Source of the DNA: Clostridia bacterium
GTDB taxonomy: Bacteria; Bacillota; Clostridia; Peptostreptococcales; Anaerovoracaceae
Direction: 5' to 3'
Length of the DNA stretch: 6,334 nucleotides
Assembly: GCA_900754805.1 (NCBI GenBank)
Contig: CAAEEE010000225.1
Location: 1 to 6,334, forward strand
The notes under the pieces are model-generated. The model had not been told where the DNA came from. It ran no database searches and saw only the letters and a program-made list of their open reading frames with translations. Positions 1 to 6,334 of this stretch are shown piece after piece. The number at the start of each line of letters is the position of its first letter. Position 1 is the stretch's first letter. A program made the position numbers and the translations under genes.

Positions 1-1
1 A

Positions 2-511
2 TACCGCCATGCAATTGATTTAATCCGGGAGCTCAAGGAAAGTGGCGCGGATTTCTGTATCGGCGGTGCCTGCTACCCTGAAAAGCACCCGGAAAGCCAC
101 AATCAAAAAGTAGATATTCGTTTCCTGAAAGAAAAAGTTGACGCAGGTTGTGAGTTTTTAACGACGCAAATGTTTTTTGACAACAACCTTTTATATAACT
201 TCCTTTATAAGATTCGGGAAGCCGGAATTACGGTTCCGGTCGTTGCCGGTATCATGCCGATTACAAATGCCAATCAGATTGAGCGTGCGCTTAAACTTTC
301 CGGCTCCCATGTGCCGCAGCGTTTTAAGAGTCTGGTGGACAAGTTTGGCAGTGACCCTGCAGCAATGAAACAGGCAGGCATTGCCTATGCAACCGACCAA
401 ATCATCGACTTATTTGCCAATAATGTAACGAATGTCCACGTTTACTCGATGAACAAGCCGGATGTCGCTCAAAAGATTCAGGCAAATCTTTCCGATATTC
501 TCGGCAAATAG
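2..511 (+). CDS. metF: Methylenetetrahydrofolate reductase, C-terminal part (5' end outside window)
   Basis: Reduces 5,10-methylene-tetrahydrofolate to 5-methyl-tetrahydrofolate, the methyl donor for methionine synthase; the family is a cytosolic FAD-dependent TIM barrel. The reading frame is open from base 2, so the start lies upstream. The visible 169 residues are a little over half of the usual ~290. Family signatures seen: GGACYPEKHPES (corresponding to AACYPEVHPEA in E. coli MetF), then TTQMFFD (Q at 167-169, matching the substrate-contacting Gln of the E. coli TQFFFD motif), then VVAGIMPITN (E. coli PGILPVSN), and near the end the family-typical VHVYSMNKPD. The frame ends at a TAG at 509-511. 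It lies 56 bases upstream of the methionine synthase activation gene on the same strand, which supports a role in methionine synthesis rather than acetogenesis; no metV-like gene follows. The first ~120 residues, including part of the FAD site, cannot be judged. Confidence 0.95.
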   Translation, partial: YRHAIDLIRELKESGADFCIGGACYPEKHPESHNQKVDIRFLKEKVDAGCEFLTTQMFFDNNLLYNFLYKIREAGITVPVVAGIMPITNANQIERALKLSGSHVPQRFKSLVDKFGSDPAAMKQAGIAYATDQIIDLFANNVTNVHVYSMNKPDVAQKIQANLSDILGK

Positions 512-512
512 A

Positions 513-529
513 TTACAGATGCACTGTAA
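513..529. repeat. Small perfect inverted repeat between metF and the activation gene
   Basis: TTACAG at 513-518 and CTGTAA at 524-529 are exact inverted copies around a 5-base loop, starting two bases after the metF stop. The 6-bp, AT-rich stem has no T tract behind it, so it is too weak for a convincing terminator. It could be an mRNA end-stabilising or processing hairpin, or chance. The structure is seen directly; any function is unproven. Confidence 0.3.
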
Positions 530-567
530 AAGCATTTGAAATAAAAGGGAAACAGATAGGAATCAAA

Positions 568-1245
568 ATGGAATCAATTATCTTTACCAAAACTTATCCG
601 CAGCCGCCTGTAAACAGGGCTGAAATTCTCCGTTATATGCGCTGCGTTGATTCAAACGGTGAATTTGACGAGCTGCTTGAAACTTGTCTTTCCGAATTAC
701 TGCCGCAGCTTTCTTATAAAGTCTGTTGGCGCGTTTCGGATATATCGGAAGACCTTGTCAAGACAAGCAGCCGCGTGCTTTCACGCGCACTTCAGGGCTG
801 CGATAAGCTAATTTTGTTTGCGGCTACCATCGGGCTTGCGCCGGATCGACTGATTGCAAAATACGGCAGACTATCGCCGAGCAAAGCTTTATGTATGCAG
901 GCAGTGGGCGCAGAGCGCGTCGAAAGTCTCTGTGATGCATTCTGTGAGGAAATTTCCGCAGACTATGCCGAAAAAGGCTATCATTCGCGCCGTCGTTTCA
1001 GCCCCGGCTACGGTGACTTTCCGCTTGACGCACAGAAGGCAATTTTTCAGAGCCTTGACTGCCCACGCAAAATCGGCCTGTCGCTCAACGACAGCCTCTT
1101 AATGTCTCCGAGCAAGTCGGTTACTGCACTAATCGGGCTTTCTACGGAAAGTTCATGTATACAAGACGAGGGCGGTAATTCTACATCGAATCATAAAAAC
1201 TGTGCTGCCTGCAATAAGACAGACTGCCTTTTCCGAGAGGCTTAA
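568..1245 (+). CDS. Stand-alone cobalamin-dependent methionine synthase activation protein
   Basis: A 225-residue homologue of the C-terminal activation (reactivation) domain of E. coli MetH, encoded as a separate gene as in Thermotoga maritima and many Clostridia. In the family this domain binds S-adenosylmethionine and supports reductive methylation of inactive cob(II)alamin on MetH. Seen here: an N-terminal PPVNRAEILRYM segment, the AdoMet-binding RxxxGY motif as RFSPGY (residues 143-148) followed by GDFPLD, and a conserved MSPSKSVTALIGLS strand (179-192). The C-terminus adds a CX2CX4C cluster (C212, C215, C220) followed by LFR, absent from the E. coli domain and plausibly a metal or Fe-S site; that is inference. 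The ATG start is supported by AGG at 558-560, seven bases upstream. The gene lies 22 bases before metH, so co-translation or at least co-transcription with its partner is likely. No short gene symbol is in general use. Confidence 0.9.
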   Translation: MESIIFTKTYPQPPVNRAEILRYMRCVDSNGEFDELLETCLSELLPQLSYKVCWRVSDISEDLVKTSSRVLSRALQGCDKLILFAATIGLAPDRLIAKYGRLSPSKALCMQAVGAERVESLCDAFCEEISADYAEKGYHSRRRFSPGYGDFPLDAQKAIFQSLDCPRKIGLSLNDSLLMSPSKSVTALIGLSTESSCIQDEGGNSTSNHKNCAACNKTDCLFREA

Positions 1246-1254
1246 CTCATCACA

Positions 1255-1260
1255 GAAAGG
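1255..1260 (+). promoter_or_regulatory. metH: Ribosome binding site that fixes the metH start
   Basis: GAAAGG sits seven bases before the ATG at 1268, directly after the stop of the upstream gene. The metH frame is open further upstream to a TTG-type start at 1202, but that would overlap the activation gene by 44 bases and add 22 residues unlike the family. The 1268 start puts the conserved DGGMGT motif at residue 15, as expected for MetH. Confidence 0.8.
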
Positions 1261-1267
1261 AAAAAAC

Positions 1268-3694
1268 ATGAATATTTTAGATTATATGCACAAGCATCTG
1301 CTTTACTTAGACGGCGGCATGGGTACGCTGCTGCAGGATGCGGGTCTGAAACCAGGGGAATATCCTGAAAACTGGAATATCACGCATCCGGAGGTTATTC
1401 AAAGAATCCAGCGGGAATATTTTGAGGCCGGAAGCAATGTTGTCGCGACGAATACGTTTGGCGCGAACGCGTTAAAGTTTTCGCATGATGAATTATCCGC
1501 AATCATCGCGGCGGCAGTGCAGAACACCAAGATTGCGCGTGATACTTCCGCTTCTTCACAAGAAAAATACATTGCGCTGGACATCGGACCGTGCGGCAGA
1601 CTTCTCAAGCCTTACGGCGATTTGGACTTTGAGGAGGCAGTCAGCCTTTTTGCGGAGGTTGTCCGCCTCGGAGCTGCAAACGGCGTCGATTTAATCTATA
1701 TCGAAACAATGAGCGACAGCTACGAAACCAAAGCTGCACTTCTGGCAGCAAAAGAAAACTGCAATCTTCCGGTTTTTGTCTCCAACGCTTATGGTGAGGA
1801 CGGCAAGCTGATGACCGGAGCCTCTCCTTCCGCAATGGTGGCACTCGCAGAAGGAATGGGTGCAGATGCGATTGGCGCAAACTGTTCCTTAGAGCCGAAA
1901 CAAATGCATGGTGTAGTCAAAGAACTTCTGGAAAATGCGTCGATTCCGGTCTTATTAAAACCGAATGCCGGGCTTCCGCAGGAGGAAAATGGAAAAGCAG
2001 TCTATGCTACACTTCCCGATGAATTTGCTGCAGATATGGCGGAGTATATCCGCAAAGGCGTTCGGATTACGGGTGGCTGCTGCGGCACCTCCCCTGCCTA
2101 CATCCAAAAGCTGGTCGGTCTTTGCAGTGAAATCACACCTGTTCCTTTGACGGATAAGCAGATTACCTGTGTTTCCTCCTATACGCATGCGGTCAAATTT
2201 GAAGCGCAGCCCCTGCTGATTGGCGAACGAATCAATCCGACGGGTAAGAAGCGTTTCAAGCAGGCATTAAAGGAACATGACATCGACTATATTCTGCAGG
2301 AAGGCATCCATCAGCAGGAATGCGGCGTGCATATTTTAGATGTCAACGTCGGCCTGCCGGAAATTGACGAACCTTCCATGCTCAAAGAATCGGTGGAAGA
2401 ACTGCAGGCAGTCATCAACCTGCCTCTGCAGATTGACACTTCGGATGCTGCCGCCATGGAAGCAGCACTCAGAGTCTACAACGGAAAAGCGATGATAAAC
2501 TCCGTAAACGGAAAGGAAGAATCTATGAAAACAATCTTCCCTCTGGTTAAAAAATACGGTGGTCTGGTGGTCGCTCTGACACTTGATGATAACGGCATTC
2601 CGAAAACAGCAGAAGAACGTGTTGCGATTGCAGAAAAGATTCTCTCCTGCGCGGCTTCCTACGGAATCAATAAAAAAAATATTATCTTTGATACCCTTGC
2701 CATGACGGTCAGTGCCGAACCAACAGCCGCCATGGAAACACTCAAGGCTCTCCGTATGATTAAAGAACATCTCGGCTGTCATACTTCCCTCGGCGTATCA
2801 AATGTATCGTTCGGCTTGCCAAAGCGCGACGCCATCAATGCGGCATTTTATACCTGCGCATTGGAAAACGGACTTTCTGCGGCAATCATGAATCCGTATG
2901 CTCAGGATATGATGAAGTCCTATTACGCATTCCGTGCCCTGCATCTCATGGATGAAAACTGCAGTGACTATATTGAATTCGTATCTTCTCTTCCGGAAGC
3001 TGCGCCTTCGGCTGGTCCGGCAGGAAGCACAGTAGGTTCGGTTCAGACGGAAAATCCTGCTACCGGAGACTATGCTTCTTCCCTGCAGCGCGCAATTGTG
3101 AAAGGTCTGAAGGACCAAGCTGCTGAACTTACTGCTGAAATGTTGAAGAATATGGAAGCACTTGAGATTATTCAGGGAGAAATTATCCCTGCGCTTGATA
3201 TTGTAGGCAAAGGTTTTGAGGAAAAAAAAATCTACCTTCCGCAGCTTTTGATGAGTGCGGAGGCGGCAAAAGCCTCTTTTGAAAAAATCAAAGAACAGAT
3301 GTCAGGCGATACTGCTGCAAACAAATGCCCTGTTGTCATTGCAACGGTACATGGCGATATTCACGATATTGGAAAGAATATCGTGCGTCTGCTGCTTGAA
3401 AATTACGGTTTTAAAGTAATTGATCTTGGCAAAGATGTTGCGCCGCAGGAAATTCTGGATGCCGTAATCAAGCATCATGCGCCTGCTGCGGGTCTTAGCG
3501 CATTGATGACGACTACCGTTCCTGCAATGCAGGAAACCATTCAGCTTTTAAAAGAGAAAGCCCCTTGGTGTAAAGTCGTCGTAGGCGGTGCGGTTTTGAA
3601 CCGGGAATACGCAGACCGCATCGGTGCCGATCAGTATGCGAAAGACGCGATGGAAACCATACGCTATGCCGATCGCATAGAATCGGAACAGTAG
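1268..3694 (+). CDS. metH: Cobalamin-dependent methionine synthase, core enzyme without activation domain
   Basis: Transfers the methyl group of 5-methyl-tetrahydrofolate via cobalamin to homocysteine, giving methionine and tetrahydrofolate; cytosolic. It has 808 residues against ~1227 in E. coli, because the C-terminal activation domain is absent and supplied by the gene upstream. Domains in order: a homocysteine/zinc barrel (about 1-290) with DGGMGT at 15-20 and zinc ligands C206 (GANCS) and C271-C272 (GGCCGT); a pterin-binding barrel (about 311-572) with IGERINPTG from 318, DVNVG at 358-362, QIDTSD from 388, NSVNG at 411-415, FDTLAMT from 474 and SNVSFGLPKRD from 511; an Ala/Pro/Gly-rich linker (574-605); a four-helix cap (about 606-685); and a Rossmann cobalamin domain (about 686-808) with GDIHDIGKN, in which H699 is the predicted lower cobalt ligand, then GLSALMT and GGA (773-775). 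All key residues are present. The chain ends right after the B12 domain, as in Thermotoga MetH. Lies 22 bases after the activation gene. Confidence 0.97.
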   Translation: MNILDYMHKHLLYLDGGMGTLLQDAGLKPGEYPENWNITHPEVIQRIQREYFEAGSNVVATNTFGANALKFSHDELSAIIAAAVQNTKIARDTSASSQEKYIALDIGPCGRLLKPYGDLDFEEAVSLFAEVVRLGAANGVDLIYIETMSDSYETKAALLAAKENCNLPVFVSNAYGEDGKLMTGASPSAMVALAEGMGADAIGANCSLEPKQMHGVVKELLENASIPVLLKPNAGLPQEENGKAVYATLPDEFAADMAEYIRKGVRITGGCCGTSPAYIQKLVGLCSEITPVPLTDKQITCVSSYTHAVKFEAQPLLIGERINPTGKKRFKQALKEHDIDYILQEGIHQQECGVHILDVNVGLPEIDEPSMLKESVEELQAVINLPLQIDTSDAAAMEAALRVYNGKAMINSVNGKEESMKTIFPLVKKYGGLVVALTLDDNGIPKTAEERVAIAEKILSCAASYGINKKNIIFDTLAMTVSAEPTAAMETLKALRMIKEHLGCHTSLGVSNVSFGLPKRDAINAAFYTCALENGLSAAIMNPYAQDMMKSYYAFRALHLMDENCSDYIEFVSSLPEAAPSAGPAGSTVGSVQTENPATGDYASSLQRAIVKGLKDQAAELTAEMLKNMEALEIIQGEIIPALDIVGKGFEEKKIYLPQLLMSAEAAKASFEKIKEQMSGDTAANKCPVVIATVHGDIHDIGKNIVRLLLENYGFKVIDLGKDVAPQEILDAVIKHHAPAAGLSALMTTTVPAMQETIQLLKEKAPWCKVVVGGAVLNREYADRIGADQYAKDAMETIRYADRIESEQ
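3362..3385. repeat. Perfect 9-bp inverted repeat over the cobalamin-ligand codons of metH
   Basis: CACGATATT at 3362-3370 and AATATCGTG at 3377-3385 are exact inverted copies around a 6-base GGAAAG loop. They cover the codons of H699 through V706 (the HDIGKNIV stretch). A second GATATT copy at 3356-3361 gives an alternative pairing partner. The repeat lies inside a strongly conserved protein motif, so it may be a by-product of the coding constraint; no role is claimed. Confidence 0.5.
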
Positions 3695-3750
3695 TTTTTG
3701 TTTAAAGCAAGTCGCCTGTCACACTCCCGCCCCTGTCTGCATATACTGCT

Positions 3751-3757
3751 AAGGGTG
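3751..3757 (+). promoter_or_regulatory. Strong ribosome binding site of the small membrane protein
   Basis: AAGGGTG lies five bases before the ATG at 3763. It is the main reason to treat this 70-codon frame, rather than the overlapping frame opening at TTG 3698, as the real gene. Confidence 0.7.
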
Positions 3758-3762
3758 AAAAA

Positions 3763-3975
3763 ATGGGAAATAACTATAACTGCAATCATCACAACAACTG
3801 CGGCCCGAGAAAGAAAAAGGGCTTTAAAATATGCAAAGAGACCAAGGATGTCGGCTTCGTGCTTTTGGTTTTCGGCGCGGTTACGCTCTGCGCTCTTTTC
3901 CTCCCGCCGAAAGCATGGCTGATTATGCTTGGGGTTTTACTCATCATTTGCGGAATTTCACTAATGAGAAAATAA
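3763..3975 (+). CDS. Small two-helix membrane protein of unknown function
   Basis: Encodes 70 residues that I do not recognise. Residues 1-14 are rich in Asn, His and Cys, with C7, H9, H10 and C13 within seven residues, a possible metal-binding head (inference). A basic stretch follows (RKKK, 16-19). Two hydrophobic segments follow, about 30-47 and 51-68, separated by a PPK turn (48-50), and the chain ends in RK. This predicts a helical hairpin in the membrane with the charged ends probably in the cytoplasm. There is no signal peptide cleavage site. It starts 68 bases after metH with its own good ribosome binding site, no convincing promoter of its own and a terminator at its end, so it is probably the last gene of the methionine unit. 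A functional link to methionine synthesis is not shown. The membrane topology and ribosome binding site make it likely to be real. Confidence 0.7.
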   Translation: MGNNYNCNHHNNCGPRKKKGFKICKETKDVGFVLLVFGAVTLCALFLPPKAWLIMLGVLLIICGISLMRK

Positions 3976-4016
3976 GGGCCTTGGCCGCGCGGGTTTTACG
4001 AGCGGCTAAAGCCCTT
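3974..4016. terminator. Bidirectional intrinsic terminator between convergent units
   Basis: AAGGGC (3974-3979), CTTG (3980-3983) and GCCGC (3984-3988) pair with GCGGC (4002-4006), TAAA (4007-4010) and GCCCTT (4011-4016). This gives a 15-position stem with one mismatch (C3980 with A4010) and one G-U type pair around a 13-base loop. On the + strand it is followed by TTGATTTATTT; read on the - strand the stem is followed by ATTTTCT. It can therefore end both the methionine unit and purL. The stem begins within the stop codon of the small membrane protein and ends six bases before the purL stop. Confidence 0.85.
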
Positions 4017-4021
4017 TTGAT

Positions 4022-6334
4022 TTATTTAAAGTACCTTACTGCGGATTCAAACATCTGCATATCGAATCTGCCCGGAACATTCCGGTATAGACCGCTGCCG
4101 ATTCGTTCGGAATGGCCCATCTTGCCCAAAACTCTGCCGTCAGGTGAAATCAGACCTTCCACAGCCCAGTCTGAGCCGTTAGGATTGTACTGGATTTTGT
4201 CCGTCGGATTTGAGCTTAAATCCACATACTGCGTGATAATCTGACCGTTGACTACCAAATCATTCAAAAGCTGCGTATCTGCGATGAAACGTCCTTCGCC
4301 GTGAGAAATCGGCACAGTGTAAATCTCACCGACTTCCGTGTTCATCAGCCATGGAGACTTATTGGATGCGATGCGGGTTCTTACCAGCTTCGACTGGTGG
4401 CGTCCGATTCGGTTGTATGTCAAGGTCGGACAAGTTTCGTCTGTATCGATGATTTTGCCGAACGGTACCAGTCCAAGTTTAATCAAAGCCTGGAAACCGT
4501 TACAGATTCCCGCCATCAGACCGTCTCTTTCCTCTAAGAGCTGCGTTACGGCTTCTTTAATTTCCGGATTGCGGAAGAATGCGGTAATCAGCTTGCCCGA
4601 ACCATCCGGTTCGTCGCCGCCCGAAAAGCCGCCTGGGATGAAAATCATCTGCGATTCTTTTATCTTTTCTGCGAAAGCCTCTACGGATTTTGCTACAGCT
4701 GCCGGGCTGAGATTGTTCAGTACGAAGATTTCGCTCTCCGCACCGGCCCTCTCAAATGCCTTCGCAGTGTCATATTCGCAGTTGGTGCCCGGGAATACCG
4801 GAATCAGTGCCTTTGGCTTTGCGATTTTCACAGCGGAAGCAAATTCAGCAGGCTTTCTGTAGGACACCGTATTAATCATTCTGTCTGTCTTTTCAAGATT
4901 ACACGGGTACACAGACTCCAGCTTCTTCTCATAAAGGTCGAGAATATCGAGCATATCTATGAGAATATCCTGTTTGGAGATCACGAAATCCGAGCAGGTT
5001 CTTCCAAGAAGCAATGCGTCCGAAAGTTCTTCCGTTGTCTCCAAAACAAAAGCGCCGTAATGATATGCAAACAGTTCTTCTTCGTTTAAATCATAGTCGA
5101 GGTCGATACCGATGCGGTTTCCGATTATCATCTTAATCAGAGCCTCTGCTGCGCCGCCCATTCCCGGCGTCCATGCCGCTTTGATGATGCCCTGATGAAT
5201 AAGTTTATGCACTTTTGCGATATTCTTTCTGATGGACGCGCAGTCCGGCAGTCCGTTTTCGTTTTCTTCCGGTTTCAGAAGATAAACATAGTTTTCCGCT
5301 TCCTTAAATTCCGGCGAAATGACGCTGTCGATATTTTCGGTCGTGCAGGCAAACGAAACAAGGGTCGGAGGTACATGGAGATCCTCAAACGAGCCGCTCA
5401 TGGAGTCTTTGCCGCCGATGGCAGCCGCTTCTAAACCGATTTGGGCATCCAGCGCCCCGAGAAGTGCCGCAAACGGCTTGCCCCAGCGTTCCGGCTTATC
5501 TTCGAGCTTTTCAAAATATTCCTGAAAAGACAGATAGATGTCCTCTAAAGAAGCTCCTGTTGCCGCCAGTTTGCAGACAGATTCAACAACTGCAAGGTAA
5601 GCGCCGTGGTATGGGCTCTTTTCCGTGATGAACGGGTTGTAGCCCCAGGCCATTATGCTGACCGTGGCAGTGTCGCCCTTTTCAACCGGGATTTTGTGTA
5701 CCATCGCCTGCGCCGGCGTTCTCTGATATTTGCCACCGAACGGCATGAGCACAGTTCCCGCGCCGATTGTCGAGTCGAATCTTTCGGAAAGTCCACGCTT
5801 GGAGCAGCAGTTCAAATCCTCCGCGATTTCTTCAATCCGCGTCTTGAGGGAGGCTTTCTTTGTCTCTTTTTGATAATCTTGCGCCTTCGGTGTTACAATA
5901 TCGATATGTTTTTCTGCCCCATTGGAATCCAAAAATGCTCTGGAGAGGTTAACGATGGTCTTGCCGTTCCATGACATGACAAGACGCGGCTCTTCGGTAA
6001 CTTCCGCGATAATCGTAGCTTCCAGATTTTCGGAAGCCGCAAGCTCAATGAAACGCTCCGCATCTTCCGCGGATGTGACTACCGCCATTCTTTCCTGCGA
6101 TTCGCTAATCGCAAGCTCCGTTCCGTCCAGCCCTTCATATTTTTTCGGTACGCGGTTTAAGTCGATTTTCAGTCCGTCCGCGAGTTCTCCGACCGCAACC
6201 GAAACGCCGCCCGCGCCGAAGTCGTTGCAGCGTTTTATCATTTTGGAAGCAGTTGGATTTCGGAAAAGTCTCTGGAGCTTTCTTTCTTCCGGCGCGTTGC
6301 CCTTCTGCACTTCCGCCCCGCAGTTTTCCAAGGA
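4022..6334 (-). CDS. purL: Phosphoribosylformylglycinamidine synthase, large fused form, C-terminal part (5' end outside window)
   Basis: Catalyses ATP- and glutamine-dependent conversion of FGAR to FGAM in de novo purine synthesis; cytosolic. The frame is open to the right edge (a Ser codon precedes the TTG at 6331), so the visible 770 residues are a fragment of a protein usually ~1240 long. In numbering from that TTG: the C-terminal part of the first AIRS-like repeat (NDFGAGGVSVAVGELADG at 36-53, SESQERM at 76-82), the second repeat (FDSTIGAG from 185, MPFGGKYQ from 196, SPYHGAYLAVVES from 239, GGKDSMSG at 306-313), its C-terminal half (TPGMGGAAEALIK from 388), then a class I glutaminase from about 505 (PVFPGTNCEYD, IPGGFSGGDE). 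The glutaminase catalytic residues are present: C610 in GICNGFQ, and H677 and E679 in SHGEG. The glutaminase is fused, so separate purQ and purS genes are not expected. The stop is TAA at 4022-4024, convergent with the methionine genes across a shared terminator. Confidence 0.97.
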   Translation of the reverse strand, partial: SLENCGAEVQKGNAPEERKLQRLFRNPTASKMIKRCNDFGAGGVSVAVGELADGLKIDLNRVPKKYEGLDGTELAISESQERMAVVTSAEDAERFIELAASENLEATIIAEVTEEPRLVMSWNGKTIVNLSRAFLDSNGAEKHIDIVTPKAQDYQKETKKASLKTRIEEIAEDLNCCSKRGLSERFDSTIGAGTVLMPFGGKYQRTPAQAMVHKIPVEKGDTATVSIMAWGYNPFITEKSPYHGAYLAVVESVCKLAATGASLEDIYLSFQEYFEKLEDKPERWGKPFAALLGALDAQIGLEAAAIGGKDSMSGSFEDLHVPPTLVSFACTTENIDSVISPEFKEAENYVYLLKPEENENGLPDCASIRKNIAKVHKLIHQGIIKAAWTPGMGGAAEALIKMIIGNRIGIDLDYDLNEEELFAYHYGAFVLETTEELSDALLLGRTCSDFVISKQDILIDMLDILDLYEKKLESVYPCNLEKTDRMINTVSYRKPAEFASAVKIAKPKALIPVFPGTNCEYDTAKAFERAGAESEIFVLNNLSPAAVAKSVEAFAEKIKESQMIFIPGGFSGGDEPDGSGKLITAFFRNPEIKEAVTQLLEERDGLMAGICNGFQALIKLGLVPFGKIIDTDETCPTLTYNRIGRHQSKLVRTRIASNKSPWLMNTEVGEIYTVPISHGEGRFIADTQLLNDLVVNGQIITQYVDLSSNPTDKIQYNPNGSDWAVEGLISPDGRVLGKMGHSERIGSGLYRNVPGRFDMQMFESAVRYFK

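Noticed and set aside
1202..1267. A 22-residue N-terminal extension of MetH starting at TTG 1202
   Set aside because: It overlaps the activation gene, has no family resemblance, and the ATG at 1268 has a well-spaced GAAAGG.
2336..2782. 148-codon antisense frame inside metH
   Set aside because: Opposite strand of a highly conserved coding region; no ribosome binding site or recognisable protein features.
3742..3747. TATACT resembling a -10 promoter box before the small membrane protein gene
   Set aside because: No -35 element at proper spacing, and transcription from it would begin within the ribosome binding site at 3751-3757.
3698..3922. 74-codon + strand frame opening at TTG just after metH
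   Set aside because: Overlaps the 3763-3975 gene in another frame, lacks a ribosome binding site, and its residues look like random translation.
4338..4862. 174-codon + strand frame antisense to the purL glutaminase domain
   Set aside because: A shadow of purL: the - strand carries the full catalytic motifs, while this frame has no domain signature or ribosome binding site.
5606..5974. 122-codon + strand frame antisense to purL
   Set aside because: Arg/Cys-heavy composition typical of the opposite strand of a real gene; no supporting signals.
4022..6331. Reading the purL frame as a complete gene starting at the TTG at 6331
   Set aside because: The frame continues upstream to the window edge and the first visible residues are already in the middle of PurL.

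Overview
The window looks like chromosomal DNA from a Gram-positive anaerobe of the Clostridia type. This inference rests on three things: an undivided PurL with a fused C-terminal glutaminase domain, a methionine synthase split into a core enzyme and a separate activation protein, and strong AGG/GAAAGG-type ribosome binding sites with tight gene packing. The exact genus cannot be read from this sequence.

Positions 2-3975 (+ strand) hold what looks like one transcription unit. It begins with the C-terminal part of methylenetetrahydrofolate reductase (metF, cut by the window edge). Next comes a 225-residue stand-alone cobalamin-dependent methionine synthase activation protein, then an 808-residue core methionine synthase (metH) that lacks its own activation domain, and last a 70-residue two-helix membrane protein of unknown function. 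The three enzymes form a coherent pathway: MetF makes 5-methyl-tetrahydrofolate, MetH passes the methyl group through cobalamin to homocysteine, and the small protein is expected to rescue oxidised cob(II)alamin by reductive methylation with S-adenosylmethionine. What E. coli does with one MetH polypeptide is done here by two neighbouring genes.

Positions 3974-4016 form a strong imperfect hairpin with T-rich flanks on both strands. It is a likely bidirectional terminator between convergent transcription units.

Positions 4022-6334 (- strand) hold the C-terminal 770 residues of phosphoribosylformylglycinamidine synthase (purL), a purine biosynthesis enzyme. Its start lies beyond the right edge. 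It is convergent with the methionine genes and is probably a separate unit.

There are no RNA genes, mobile elements, CRISPR arrays or intergenic stretches above 300 bases. Nothing points to an exotic new system. The most interesting items are the split methionine synthase with a cysteine cluster on its activation protein, the Ala/Pro/Gly-rich linker in MetH, and the unknown membrane protein with a Cys/His-rich head.
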